A stretch of DNA of 25,287 nt from Saccoglossus kowalevskii. Taxonomy: Eukaryota > Hemichordata > Enteropneusta > Harrimaniidae. Location: the NCBI RefSeq assembly GCF_000003605.2, contig NW_003129357.1:10295-35581 (forward strand), in the 5' to 3' direction. Positions 1 through 12,166 of the stretch are shown here, one piece after another. The number at the start of each line of letters is the position of its first letter. The first letter of the stretch is position 1. Both the position numbers and the translations under genes were made by a program. The notes under the pieces were generated by a model. It was not told where the DNA came from, made no database searches, and saw only the letters and a program-made list of their open reading frames with translations.

Positions 1-3000
1 CAAAAATTTACATGCATATAGTTTTCTGTTTTTGTAATAGCATATCCATATATATGGCCTAAGAGGATTTTATAAATGTATTTGCGATTGCATGCTTCGC
101 CAGGTGGGCGAAACGTAGTGCGACGTTCAATCCCCTATGCAAATATTGATTCGCTATGTCCGTAAAAAAGTAAACAGTACTCTGATATCATTAATGCGAT
201 CACTGTGAGTTTGATTTTGTATACACTTTCACTTTTTCAGTGCACTGACCGTTTTAGAAACGTCTAGTCTGTTGTTTTATATGTAAAACAGCACATCTCT
301 GGAGACCATCCACAAAGTATCTTCATAAGTCAATTTCATGCACTATATTTGTATATTTCATGTTTTGCTATTCATTTCATGCAACCCCATCAGTTCTATA
401 CCTCACAATAATTAGATTTATCAATACAAAAGGGAATTCCCAGGGAGGAGTATTTCATATTATTCATTTCATTAGTGATTCAATCTTATTGTAACGATAT
501 TTGTCGTGCAAATCACTCGATAAATATTATAACAAGCGTTGCGTGTCGAATGAAATGAATTTGATTCGTAAAAGTGGCATTCATTCAATCTTAATTATAT
601 CGTTTAACCCGGTTCGAGGTTCGTAGGAATATTTAGTATGTTTTTTTTATAAGATTGTTTCGAAATATGTTTTAGAACCAAGACGGCAAATTTAAATAGT
701 ACTCATCATGCTTAGCTACATATCCGAGAAATAGCTAAGCTTTCGGTCATTACAATGTACCCTGTGATAATACAAACCACTGATGTTTTTAGTATTTTTT
801 CACGACAGTCCAGATAAAAAAAAAACGATTCCATTTTCTATACTGAAAAACAAAACAAAATCGAAAGAAAGTCTACAATTTATAAGACCGCTGGTTGAGA
901 AACTGTGGCAAGTTATATAATTTAAAATTATCGACATATATCAACTTTTCAATGAAAATCATTAATAATAACGCCAATTAATTTCACTCACTGGTAATGA
1001 AAACCGTGGTTCGATTAACATTCTTGTTAGTATGCTGAATCTGCAGTGACCTTTTAAAATAATTAGTATGATAATAAACGGACTAAAATTGGTAATTCAG
1101 ACTGTATTTCCTGAGCTTACCCCAATGCATGAACTCTGAATAAACATGTTTTCCTATCTGCACACCATAACTCGACAAACTTGTGGAATACACCAATATA
1201 ACAAATAAACTCCAACGTCATTGCATTGATTACTTAGACAATTACACACAGTATTACTGATTATTAATATAAACCACAGCAACCTAGTGGTACTCCGAAC
1301 ACGTGCTGGTATTAGTAATAATAAAACTCGATATGCTGTGATTCCTAAGTTATCCACCTTTTAGCTTAAAACGCCAGAACTATATTCATGGCTACACTCA
1401 TGAGAAAATAAACTTTTCATGATCGCAAGATTTTTTTATACATCCATTTGACAGTTAATTCCATTCAGAAGTCGGTGCTATTACATGCGAGACAACTACA
1501 AACACAATCCAGTACGCAACCTTTAAACAGACACATACTTTTATAGTGCGGTTGTGACACACATCCATTTTCACATCACAATCACATCAGTAGATACATT
1601 CTCGCTAAAAGTGTGTTCATTAGCCGTACACATTTTTATCTACAATCGACTGCACGTCCAACAAGAAACTTTTTTTTTTATATAATTCAAAGACGACGCA
1701 TCGATAGAGAGTCGAGATCAAAATCTGCAAGCTCAAAGCAAACATCTGCAAAATAGGAATCAAATGACGTGTTCTTTCACAGTAGGCGTCTTTTCCAACG
1801 CCATAACTAGTGTGTTTCCCTCGAAAGTATAAGCTCTTATATTCACCACTTACTTTCACAATAAAAAAACAACTTTATCTAAATCTGCGGTTATTAGTAG
1901 ACGAATCGACGCACACCTCGTTCAGTCACAACTCTTTTTATTTTCAGGTGACACGCACTTTATATTTCAGAGAAAAAGCCAGTCAAGCTTTCCACACAGC
2001 GCCGTGAGTCGAGCCACAGCGTACTTATCTGCTCCCATGTGAATACATTTCAGGGTAGTTTCTTTGATTTTTCGTTTTCCGTAATGGACTGTCATTTACC
2101 ACAATCCCTCGAGACAATGAGGTAAATTACAAGACTCATTAAATCTACATTGAGTTAAGTACCCGGAAGTTTTCACAGCCTGAGGTGCATTTGTTTTTTG
2201 CATTGCATTTCGTCACAGCGACACCCTGAAATATCGTCATTGATTCTTCTCACGTAAAATGGATTATTTTACCCGAAGGAATTAATCTGAATAGTAAGCA
2301 TTCCCGTACGCCAGACATCGAATTTTCATTATTCAAGTTCAGTGATTTGAAAAATAGCATAGCATATCTGATGTCGAGAAGGAGGAGGATGAGGAGATAT
2401 GCTTACGAGAGCGTGTTCATTCTAACTGTTTAATATTTGAATTCGTATATTATATATGGCTTTATCTATAAGTTATCTAGGAAGAGATCGTATGCACGTC
2501 ATGTTATTTAATAATTGACGCTTCAGTTAGGCTTCAGTTTGTTTATCCCAAAAAAAAAACATTTGACAGGACACAAAAAGTAATAATACCACACTGACAG
2601 GGAAACTAACACATGTGTTGAATGTGAACCATGACATGCTGTTTTGCGACACGATGTGGACGTATCTGTTGTGATGGAACCCGCAGTTACCCATGACAAC
2701 TGCGTCTCAAAGGAATCGATGTGTGGATGACCAAATCATTGACGAACGATTGCACTACAGCCCATCCATCCATCCAGGCATGTGAGTTGATTGCGCGGTG
2801 ACTTTGTTGTCGGGGAATTTTAGCATTGTCTGTCAGATTTAATACAACATTCGCGTGTTCATGTTAATATGTTAATGAACGTGGAGCCAGTACTATATAA
2901 TATGTAGGCCGGTATCTGCGCGATGAGAATCGGACTTGAACTTGATGAACTCGCCTGCATCGATGTCATGCTAATTTCCAATGACTTTATTAACTTTCAA

Positions 3001-3720
3001 ATATTCAAACGTACTATCGTAACCCAAGTACTTTGCTGGGGTTGTAACGTTAGAGTCGTCGCAACTTCCCACGTAGGAATATACAGACATAATACAGACC
3101 CCCAAAATGCAAATATACAACAAGATGTACGCGATATCAAAAACAGAAAAAAAACTTGTTAATTATTATATTTATATTATCAAACCATTCTCGTTTCGAT
3201 CTATTGTGTCAGTTTTCTCGATAGCATATCGGAAAGCAATTTTTCGTTTCAGCAAATGCTGTTCAAATAATCTCGACAGGATTGGATGCCATATGTACAA
3301 TACAAAGGACAAACAATCCCAGGGATGCAATGTCGATCAGTGATGACAGACATAACACAAATATCTTTATGTTACAAGTAAAGAATCGAAGTCGTGTATC
3401 AGTATTTGAGTAGTCATATTCTCCGCTGCGGGACTCCTTTCTTAGATGCGCTTCAAACGTTGTTATTGATATCATTAGTACAGCCACGTAGTCAATATAT
3501 AACATGATTTCTACTGATATTATGTGAGTATATATTTTCTACATTTTCCACGTTTTGATTCTTCACCTGTATAATTTGGCCTCTACCTGTGCACGATAGT
3601 TGCGTTGGTGTAAAGAATACGTCGAAGTCATTGACTGACGAGGAAATTCACTTGATTGACTTGATTATTCTCAGGGGGTAGCTATCCTCGGCCCCGATGA
3701 CGCAAAGTTAGAGTTTATAT
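1..3720. other. Intergenic or intronic DNA, no gene recognised
   Basis: AT-rich. All open frames are short (80 codons or fewer), lack family resemblance and are spread over both strands as expected by chance. A GAGGAGGAT-type purine run sits near 2380-2396 and a few CATC repeats near 2761-2775. No tRNA, snRNA or transposase signature was seen. Confidence 0.6.
96..112. other. Short perfect hairpin
   Basis: TTCGCC (96-101), loop AGGTG, GGCGAA (107-112). It lies in a small CpG-rich patch followed by a GTTCAATCC stretch that loosely resembles a tRNA-type B box. May be the remnant of an old repeat; no function is supported. Confidence 0.4.
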
Positions 3721-3724
3721 ATGA

Positions 3725-3726
<2 letters not shown>

Positions 3727-3780
<54 letters not shown>
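3727..3780. repeat. (AT)27 microsatellite
   Basis: Uninterrupted AT dinucleotides over 54 bases, followed by ACACAC and a short second TATATATAT at 3797-3806. Likely length-variable and prone to slippage in replication and assembly. Confidence 0.98.
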
Positions 3781-3787
<7 letters not shown>

Positions 3788-4211
3788 AACTGATTGTATA
3801 TATATATGCAAACTGACAAACTGATTAAAGTTTATTGTGAATATATTCAAACAACATCAATGATCAAATCATGTAATGACATGCGTTTAAAAGAGTAGTT
3901 GTGAACGTCAATAGCTATCACAAGTGTCTGTTTGACGCTGATTACATGTAATAACCATCGCTTTTCACACTTCGTGTTCGTGTTAGACGTTGGCCCAGAG
4001 TTTACAAACCCTTTCTCGGCCGGGAATACAGCAAGACAAAATTTAGGAGCTTTTCAACATCAAGATAACGCAATATAATCCCCAGACATTTTAAATTTAT
4101 TTTGCCACCTATATCAATGAATAAATCCTGGTATCCAACCCGCAACAGCGATTTTTAATTTTAATTGCCCTAGAATTTCGGTGCGTTCCATAGCTACTAC
4201 TACTACCACTG

Positions 4212-4298
<87 letters not shown>

Positions 4299-4299
4299 T
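4212..4299. repeat. (AAT)n microsatellite, about 29 units
   Basis: Pure ATA/TAA trinucleotides over 88 bases, preceded by a CTACTACTAC tract (from 4193) and echoed by a short TAATAATAATAAT tract near 4407-4421. In one frame it reads as poly-asparagine, which is an artefact of the repeat rather than a gene. Confidence 0.97.
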
Positions 4300-4668
4300 G
4301 AGGTTATTACGAGGTTACCTCAAAGTATGCACGAAGTCAGTACAGCGAAAGTATCGACCGACGCGCAGCGGCACGATGTTACTTATGGTCTTACGGTGTC
4401 AGATGTATAATAATAATAATATTATAATTTTAATTTATAATTTTAGTTTGCTTTGGTTTTGTAAGTTAAATTTGTAATTAAATGTGAAGTTCATATAATA
4501 TATATTAGTAGGACGGGGAGATGCAAGGCCGTCGCCTCGGGCTTTGACCTCACGTAATTGAAAACAGGTAGAATAATACTGATTGAAATGCATGAGTTGG
4601 TTAACTAAACTCGATAGCATGACGCAGTGACGAAGTCCATATAAATCACCACCATATCATCCGAACTC

Positions 4669-4688
4669 AAAAAAAAAAAAAAAAAAAA
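4669..4688 (+). repeat. 20-base poly-A run
   Basis: Uninterrupted A20. It could be the tail of an old retroposed sequence lying to its left (about 4490-4668). No flanking target-site duplication or recognisable SINE/LINE body was found, so it may be a simple mononucleotide repeat. Confidence 0.9.
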
Positions 4689-5983
4689 TGTTTCGGACTG
4701 GCTAGGATATTTGTTTGGGAAAGATACAGCAGATATAATTAGAAGACAACAATTAGAATAAATCAATTAGGAAACCAAACATTAATGAGCTGTGGTTAGT
4801 CTGTGTCATCGAAGATAAAGCTCAGGATGAATGTAAAACCTTAAATAAGATCATGGGATTAATTTAGAATGTGTAAAAGACATGGTCAATAAATCAGCTT
4901 TCAATGAACTACTAAAAAATCACTATTCCCGATAAACAACATTAATTGGCAACAGTATATTAAACAATGCTGAATAAATATAAATAATAAAAAAGCCAGA
5001 ATGAAAATATCATGGAACCTTGGTAACAACTAACAACGTCTGCGAAAAACAAAAACGAATCAACTGTATTTACATAGGAGTGTATACTTTGCAAAGACGA
5101 GCAGAATATTCAATTGCAATAAATGTTACAATGTATTGTTACCATCGCAACAAGCGAGTGTATATCAATTCTGCTGCTCTGAGCAGAATACGCGATGTCA
5201 AAATTGAATTTATTAATGATATTTAACCGTGCCATGCCGTACTATATTTCATCTACACGTTCACACGTTTTCCCACATGACGTAACCACCCAGCATGATA
5301 CGTGTGTGATTACCCATTTCGATAGAACTAAATCGATTAACGCAATCATTTATTTCGAATAGTTCATACATTCCTAAGATAATATGTTGTTTTCCAGCCC
5401 AGTCGGTAGTCATCCGATGACATATCTGTTAAATATATTGGCTTGCTTGAATCAAATGGCTTGATTAATGACGATATTTATAACGGATATTAGTTAAGGT
5501 ATATGTATCTATGTAATATATCTTTGCTGTTAGATCTAATTGACTGCATTTAAAAAGCACACAGTTAATGTATATATTTAAACAAATCCGAGGAAATTCT
5601 CGTTGACTGACCTTGTGTTACTGTCAGCCAATGTTATAAAACATAAGTTTTATAATGTCAAGTTCATGCACATTAGTTATGCAAATATAAAATGAGCCGA
5701 ATTAGTTATACTCACATGAACAGAGTCGCATAATAAAATATGTATGCATAAATAATATGATATTCTCGACACGTTTTATAGTAATGCATTTTCTTTTTAA
5801 AAAAGAACATCAGAATGCAAAATCATCCAGCATTCCGTATGAGGATAACATTTCCTATTATTCGTCCTCATACATAACACAGACTATTTGATTGTCATTG
5901 TCACATGATACGGAAATAGTGATTTAGTAGACGGCAATATGGCTGTCACCGAGGGTTAATCGCCTCCGGGGGTTAATTTCGTC
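4689..5983. other. Non-coding stretch between simple repeats and the MITE
   Basis: No supportable gene. Around 4774-4866 one frame is open for about 30 codons before a stop and looks weakly protein-like, but without a family match. Just before the MITE, GGGTTAAT occurs twice (5953 and 5970), a 17-base direct repeat with homeodomain-type cores. Confidence 0.5.
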
Positions 5984-6291
5984 TTAAAGGGCAGTAGTCG
6001 TCGCGCCACGCATGCGCGGGATTTATGGGTCTCATATAAAGAAAGATGTCGACTTTGACTGTTGCGCAGATCAACGAGTACAAACTGAGGCGTTATCAAG
6101 CTTTAATTATGTATTGTTTTAGGTGATTGTAAGGTATCGAAGGAGTCATCGGCGGTAATTAGTGCAAGTCGCGCCCAGGTCAAACCTCATACTTGTGATT
6201 TCCATTAGAAGAGTGCACTGAATTGTGGGAAAATCAGTTTTTATCAACGCAAATGTCGCACATGCGCAGCGCGACGACCACCGCCTTTTAA
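5984..6291. mobile_element. TTAA-flanked MITE (non-autonomous DNA transposon)
   Basis: The first 41 bases (5984-6024) and the reverse complement of the last 41 (6251-6291) match at 34 of 41 positions. Most mismatches are transitions, as expected from CpG decay. TTAA stands at both outer edges (5984-5987 and 6288-6291), as expected for a 4-bp target-site duplication; the element between is 300 bp. Ends read AGGGC... and AAGGC.... The interior has no open reading frame, so it cannot encode a transposase. TTAA duplication with AGGR-type ends is what I recall for T2/Kolobok MITEs; piggyBac and Sola3 also use TTAA. The inverted repeats are unusually CpG-rich and contain NRF1-like ACGCATGCGCG. Confidence 0.75.
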
Positions 6292-6633
6292 AATAGCTCG
6301 ATTCAGGTGTGCCAGTAAGAAGAAATTAGAGTGAAATGTCTACATGATAGCATTTCATTCTACACACTGCCGTCGGCTCTGACCAATCACCGTACTTAGC
6401 CTAGATAATAAGTGCACATTATTACATAACTATGATGCAAGTCATCGTAGAAGCAATTCAACATTGTGATGTTTAGCGTAAAATGATACAGTTGATGTGG
6501 TAGGCGAATGTTAACGTTTAGCGCGATGGTACTATTTTGATTACAGCGAGTTCAGACCTTCGGATAACTTCATTACACACAACATTCGATTGCACTATGT
6601 CATGGTAATGCCAACAGACGTATAACCATGCCC

Positions 6634-6738
6634 GTAATTATTCTGTCGATTATCTAAAGCCACCTTCGACCGCAACAGCAAATACGTGTCCGTTTACGCG
6701 TTTGAATGTCTCGTCGAATTGCTATATGATGCGTAGTT
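6634..6738 (+). repeat. Dispersed 105-bp repeat, copy A
   Basis: Aligns without gaps to 8080-8184. The first 58 bases match at 41 positions, including an exact 12-base TTCTGTCGATTA; the middle 27 are poorly conserved; the last 20 match at 14. The identical offset of both conserved ends (104 bases) supports common descent rather than chance. I do not recognise the family and see no terminal inverted repeats. Confidence 0.55.
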
Positions 6739-8079
6739 ATTCTGACAATCGGAGTATGCCATGTGATAACAAGTTTTTCACCTGATATCCCTTAAGCACA
6801 GCGTCATAGAATGTATTATCCAGACACCTACGGCACGTGTCCAGTTATAACCCATGGCAATTTATATCCGATATTAAAATAAAAAAAGTAAAGAAAAAAG
6901 ACCGCAGTGAAAATTTGCAATTATTTATAGGACGGATTTGGAATATAAATTACAGGCACATTACTAACAAACACGGATTCCAACACACGCCTACAGAAAG
7001 AGGTCTCGGCACTATGAGCATACAAGCACAGTAACCGTCCCCAAAACGGGTGATCCAAATATGATGTGATAAACACGGGCATACAGTAACTAGATGGAAA
7101 TGTGCAAGTCGAACCTCTCGATGCCGCTACTCCAGTCTCCACATTATAATTTGTATCAAATTAGTCTCATTATTATTTCCCATCATCAATTATTCCAAAA
7201 TTGACAAATGATAACTTAAACCTCTATGGAATATCATTTTCAAATGATGTCGAACCGTACACCTTATAGAAGACAGGAAATAGTAATTACAAATATAAAC
7301 ACTATGTTTGCAGTACGAGCTTCCGGTGCAGGTCTGAGCATGGAGGTTATCAAAACTGTACTGTGTGGCTGTAACAATGCAATTTGTGCGCATAAACTTT
7401 GCAACAACAGAAATGAACCCAAATTGTAGATTGTATCGATGCTAAAATAATAATAAATTATACTTGACGAACTCGATGAAAGGGTGATTTTCAGGAGGCG
7501 GGTGTGTGTAAACGATATGTGTCAAAACAATTTAGGTGTAACTCTTCACAGAGCGCGCCCTCTTACAGTGGCGAGGCGCAATTACCGTGTTGTATGATTC
7601 AATGTTGTGTTTTCAAGTATTATTTGTTCGTATGCGTGCATGTAATGACCTAATATAATGTATTTTGCTGTTATTTGTGTGCATTTCATGTGATGCCCTT
7701 AAATTCAAAATGACGAGATTTTTTAATCAGGTGCGGGATGAAATAGTACACCGGATGATCGTGGCTTATACGCCACATTACATCATTAGGGAGATGCCTC
7801 AGTTCGATGCCCTTTATCTGAAAGGCCTATGAATGCAATATTGTTGATTTATCATATGACTATGGTGCTGATACGGCTCGAAAAATGTCACGACATTCAC
7901 GTTATACATCATCTTTATGCATGTTCAAACAGTGCGTGGGGAAAGAGAAATACCGTGACGATGTCTCTTTCACAGCAATATGAGCATTTCAGACTGAATA
8001 ACTACCTGCATAGTGCAATAACAATAACTCATAAATAATGACGACTGAAAAAGGATATCGCTAAGAAGGGAATAATTTT

Positions 8080-8184
8080 GTAATATTTCTGTCGATTACC
8101 GAAAACAATCGATGGTCGTAACTGCGAATGCGCGTCCACCTATGCCCTTATATATTTGCATAAATTAGCATATGATTTGTAATT
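8080..8184 (+). repeat. Dispersed 105-bp repeat, copy B
   Basis: Same orientation as copy A, 1446 bases downstream of it. Many of the differences are C/T or G/A changes. It ends in the AT-rich TTAGCATATGATTTGTAATT. The alternative is a pair of related non-coding conserved elements rather than a mobile repeat. Confidence 0.55.
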
Positions 8185-9890
8185 GTGATTTCTCTGTATT
8201 TGTGACATTCGATGCAGTTCTTGTGATGAATATTTTAACTCCTAATATCACTTATTCGCTCATCGTCATTGTAATAGACGCTATAATGTATGAACTGAAC
8301 ATTTGTCTGACTATGACGTAACAGAAGACGGGAAATCAATGTGATTTATTGAGATTTTAATGTCTTGGTATACGCAAAACGAATTAGGTCAAGTCTTTGA
8401 CCCCTTTTCTGTACTGAGATTATGGCAACCTTCCCCAGGGTTACTATTGTTCTATGCTGCTTCGTGTCTTTGGAATTGTAAAATCCCTTTACAGATTGCG
8501 TTGTGTTGATTTCGTTTGAGTATAACATTATTTGTATTGTTTTTGATGAAAATATTAAACGTGGCTCTTTGATAAGTAGTAAATTTCTATTAAATACATT
8601 TTATTAAAACTATGTCGTAATTGAAAGGGGTATTTAGGAAAAAACACGAAGATTAACTTTTTTCAGCACTGACTGTAAAACGGAAATAGTTAGATATATG
8701 TTTCATGGTATCGAAATTAAAAACAAATAAGCCATATAAAAACTGAAACTGAATTCTTGCTCTAGCTATCGTACGAGATGAACCTCATTGTTATAAGTTT
8801 GCTTTACAGGTACTCGAAACGTGAATAAGCAAACGTACGAAATGAATGTACTATCGTAAACAAAACCACACACATAAGATACCATATATCATAAAGTGCA
8901 ATCGATCGAACACACACATTCGCTTAATTTATAGTTGATTGCTTCACATTTTTTATTGAATCTTAATAGATGTATTCACTTAAGCTAAGACCATTATTAT
9001 TCCTATATTGCACTATTTATAGGACACAAGGTGATCAAATAGCATGGGGCACATTCCTGTTGTTCGTGTAGTAAAACACCCAAGTTTACTTTGTAAAAGT
9101 GAAGTCTGCCTACTTGGTATTTATTATCGGTAACATGACGAGTTGTCTAATATCAGTAGCAGTTGACTACTTCATTACTTTACCTCGATCCGCTCTTAAT
9201 TGCTTCTATAAAAGATGTGTCTTGTTTAGAAAGGGGTTCTGTACACAGCACATAATACGGAAAAATATATATACATTGCTGGATTGAAGTCTACTCTGTT
9301 GATCGCAGCGGATATCAGCTTTAATCCCACAGTTTAGATTTGACGCCACAATTCAAACTGTGGAAATACACCGAATTTGAAATAAATATATTGTTTTATA
9401 GCTTTTTTTTGCGAGGTCTCATTGATTTTTATAAGTTGTTTTGAATCGGTTCGTTATTTTTTTTCTACTGACGCAATTCTTGTTTCTACTGACGTAAACT
9501 CAAATGTGAAAACGCATGAACATAACCGATATTGTTGCCTTTTTGACTCTATCGTGATTCTGTCATGATATTGAATTTTTATGTTTTTTTTATTTTTGCC
9601 CAATAGACGCAATAATTAAATACAATAAATGATACCTCACCGAAATCGGTAAATGGCTGTAAGGTGACAGTTTACTAAAAAGTGTTGTTTTAATGTAATT
9701 TTAAGATTGTTGACAATGTTGAATGCATTTGGAGTTATGTTTTATGGTTTTAATGAGAAGTGGGTTTCAATATCTCTATAAAATGTGGTATTTCCAATTA
9801 CCTGTTTGTAATTATGTATGTTCGTTATATAACTCGATGAGTATAATTGGTGTAATAGGTACATACTTGGCACTAACACGACTCAAAACC
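8185..9890. other. Non-coding stretch
   Basis: AT-rich with T-runs near 9400-9480 and 9580-9597 and a 12-base palindrome ACCGAAATCGGT at 9639-9650. No gene or element recognised. Confidence 0.55.
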
Positions 9891-9894
9891 TTTA

Positions 9895-10504
9895 AGGTCA
9901 AAAGGTCAAAGATCAAGATTGTTGTACTATAAAAATTGCCAGTGTTATCAAAGTTGGCACAAATCTTCCCCGCGCAATTCGCAAGACCTTGGCATATTTT
10001 GATTTAATGGTCAAGATCGCAGTATGAGTTTATGTATGCTTTGTGTATAACAACATACGGAAATTGGCCTGGGCCAAGAGACATGTCAAACGTTTCCGCT
10101 ATGCGACTCACAACAACTGGGCGCATTTCCGGGTCAAAAAGGTCAAGGTCACAGTATTGATCTACAAGGGGGAATAACTAGGAACTTCAAACTTGGAACA
10201 CATTTAACCCATCGGACACGACAAGTTTCATGACCATCGGGTGAAAGGTCGATGTCACAGTGTCTGATTATGTGCATTCGTTAAATTAATATATGCAACA
10301 CTGTCATTTCTCCCACAAATCACTGCGTTTTTTTTTATCAACACAGTGGGAAAAAACACCTGGCTGAATTTTCGGCAGTGTGTGTGTATGTATGTAAATA
10401 ATATAACCACCAGGAACAGGTAGCCATTGTTTTTAAATCTTGACACACATGTACCTTTTGTAGTCCCAATACATTTTACGGTCAAAGGTTAAGGTAACAG
10501 TAAA
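9895..10504. repeat. Decayed tandem array of about 105-130-bp units carrying AGGTCA half-sites
   Basis: Anchor motifs of the form GGTCAAGGTCACAGT recur at 9904, 10009, 10141, 10247 and 10487, spaced 105, 132, 106 and 240 bases. The last gap is about two units, so one copy is unrecognisable, and a GTGT/GTAT tract lies in it. Between anchors, units share a segment like TCAAACTTGGAACACA. The array includes AGGTCA-AA-AGGTCA (9895-9908) and TCAAGGTCA (10143-10151), the latter a perfect extended half-site of ERR/SF-1-type nuclear receptors. No open reading frame spans it. Confidence 0.75.
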
Positions 10505-11533
10505 TATGTGTATAAGGCCTAAACTGTGGCTCAGAGTGTTGATATGAATATTGAAGTGATCTAGGGCAGGCTGGCGTCTTCTTTGAATTGTTAATGATAT
10601 CTAGTTGTAGTTAATATATTATGTAGCTCACGTAAATAGCATTGATACATCTGGAATCTGGAATATCTATATTCACCGAATGTGTTTACATTGGATATTT
10701 ATTCACCTCATAGTACCTGTCCTTGACTTTAATGGACCTAATGACTTATATCAAGATCCTGACAAACTAATAGATTAGATTAATGATCTCACTTCATTTT
10801 GTATACAAGTTCAATTAATCGTCGTCTCTTATTGCGAAATCCCCTGCGATTTGTCGAAGTACACCAAGCACGTGCGTTGCTTTCTGAACAGTCACTCTTC
10901 GATGGTTGTGTCAAGCAGAGGTGTAGGTCATGTACTCTTTTAACCAATGTCGACGTAAACACATATTTGCACGTCTATGTCCATGGTGATGATTACTTGA
11001 TGGATTTACAATGGATCCTGACGATTACTGATGAATCTATTTATTATGACGTATGACGTAAGCAACATGTGTTACAAATTATATAATATAGAGAGAGGAT
11101 ACATCACACTTATTAGTAATTATAATAACTATTTTCCTAGGCGAGAACATTTAATCATTTTTGATAAATGAAATGTCCTCCCATATTTTACGTGTTCTGG
11201 CTATTTTTAGAAATCATTTGGCATTTGGAGTTTTGCCCATTGTCTCAATTTTACTAAAATGAAGGAACTCTACCGCTGTCCATCATAACTAACAGACTGT
11301 TTTAAAAACGGTGATACACGGGATTCCGTTTGTCACTTTGATTCTTTGGGCATAACAGATTATAACAGTTGACTCTTGTATCGAATTATAACGTGTTGTT
11401 TATAACGTGTATCTAGCCTCTCCAATCATTAAATGATGACAGAGTGTTTTACATTTAATCGGCAAATCATCGTACACATATTATCACGGTTTCATAATTC
11501 TTTCTTCCACCATTATGACAACAGCTAATGAAG

Positions 11534-11554
11534 CCCCCCCCCCCCACACACACA
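11534..11554. repeat. C12 run followed by (CA)n
   Basis: Twelve C residues followed by ACACACACAC. A mixed simple repeat, isolated in non-coding DNA. Confidence 0.9.
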
Positions 11555-12154
11555 CCTTGCGGATTGTCTAAAGTTGATATATTAGGTCATTTCATGCGTT
11601 TGAACTTTAAACACAAAAGTGACATCGCATCATAGTTTATAACAAAGACGTAATTTTTTTATAGTCATTGTTTGTTAATAAACATACGTATCGCGTGATT
11701 CCCTCCTGTGACTGTGGAGTTCTGGTTATTTCTTAGAGAAATAGTTGAATGAACTGGGAAGCTTACAATGTTTGTTTGCCTCTGAACCTATCGGAGGACA
11801 GTGAACTATAAAAAACAATCCACTTTATCACGTGGCAGTTCGTTGCCCGGACATCGTGCTGAATTAAATTAAATTCGAAGGCCTCATTGAAACAGTGTGG
11901 CACGCGATGCTGTTCGCGGAATGTACGCGTTATTGGGTGCGGATAGCTGTTTGTTTACCTGAAATTCAAGCGCGAGTTGTACGACGACCATTCCTTTCAA
12001 AGTAGTTACGACCATTTTAACTTAGATATTACTGTTTTACATTGTATAATGTTAGCTCAAATATTCACGTATTGACTAAGCGATTAAGCAATTTATCGAT
12101 CTGCAAAACGTGTCATTCATTTTTGTAAGTCTCTTCTATGTGTTATCTCATTTA

Positions 12155-12166
12155 GGGGGGGGGGGG
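12155..12166. repeat. G12 run
   Basis: Twelve consecutive G residues in AT-rich DNA. It is the strand-opposite of the C12 run 610 bases to the left, but the flanks of the two do not match as an inverted repeat. Confidence 0.9.

Noticed and set aside
462..593. 12-bp inverted repeat (ATTCATTTCATT at 462, AATGAAATGAAT at 549) and 11-bp direct repeat ATTCAATCTTA (478, 583)
   Set aside because: Low-complexity AT-rich words with no extension; expected by chance.
4181..4477. 98-codon frame with a long asparagine run
   Set aside because: It is the (AAT)n microsatellite read in one frame; the flanks are not protein-like and no coding family fits.
4774..4866. About 30-codon open stretch reading INELWLVCVIEDKAQDE
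   Set aside because: Ends in a stop, no family recognised, no convincing splice sites. Could be a fossil coding fragment, but a search would be needed.
7555..7564. CTCF-like core (AAGAGGGCGC on minus), with the same 10-mer on plus at 23486-23495
   Set aside because: Only the 3' half of the CTCF consensus fits, orientation is divergent, and a 10-mer pair alone is weak evidence.
10799..11056. 85-codon frame containing VYVHGDDYLMD, recalling a reverse-transcriptase catalytic box
   Set aside because: No other reverse-transcriptase motifs flank it, the frame starts at TTG, and the match is too short to support a retroelement.
11976..12004. Similarity to the right end of the TTAA MITE (CGACGACCA ... 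CCTTTCAAAG)
   Set aside because: No matching left end within 500 bases and TCAA rather than TTAA; at best a broken relic, possibly chance.
11534..12166. C12 and G12 runs as arms of a 630-bp inverted repeat
   Set aside because: Flanking sequences do not pair beyond the homopolymers.
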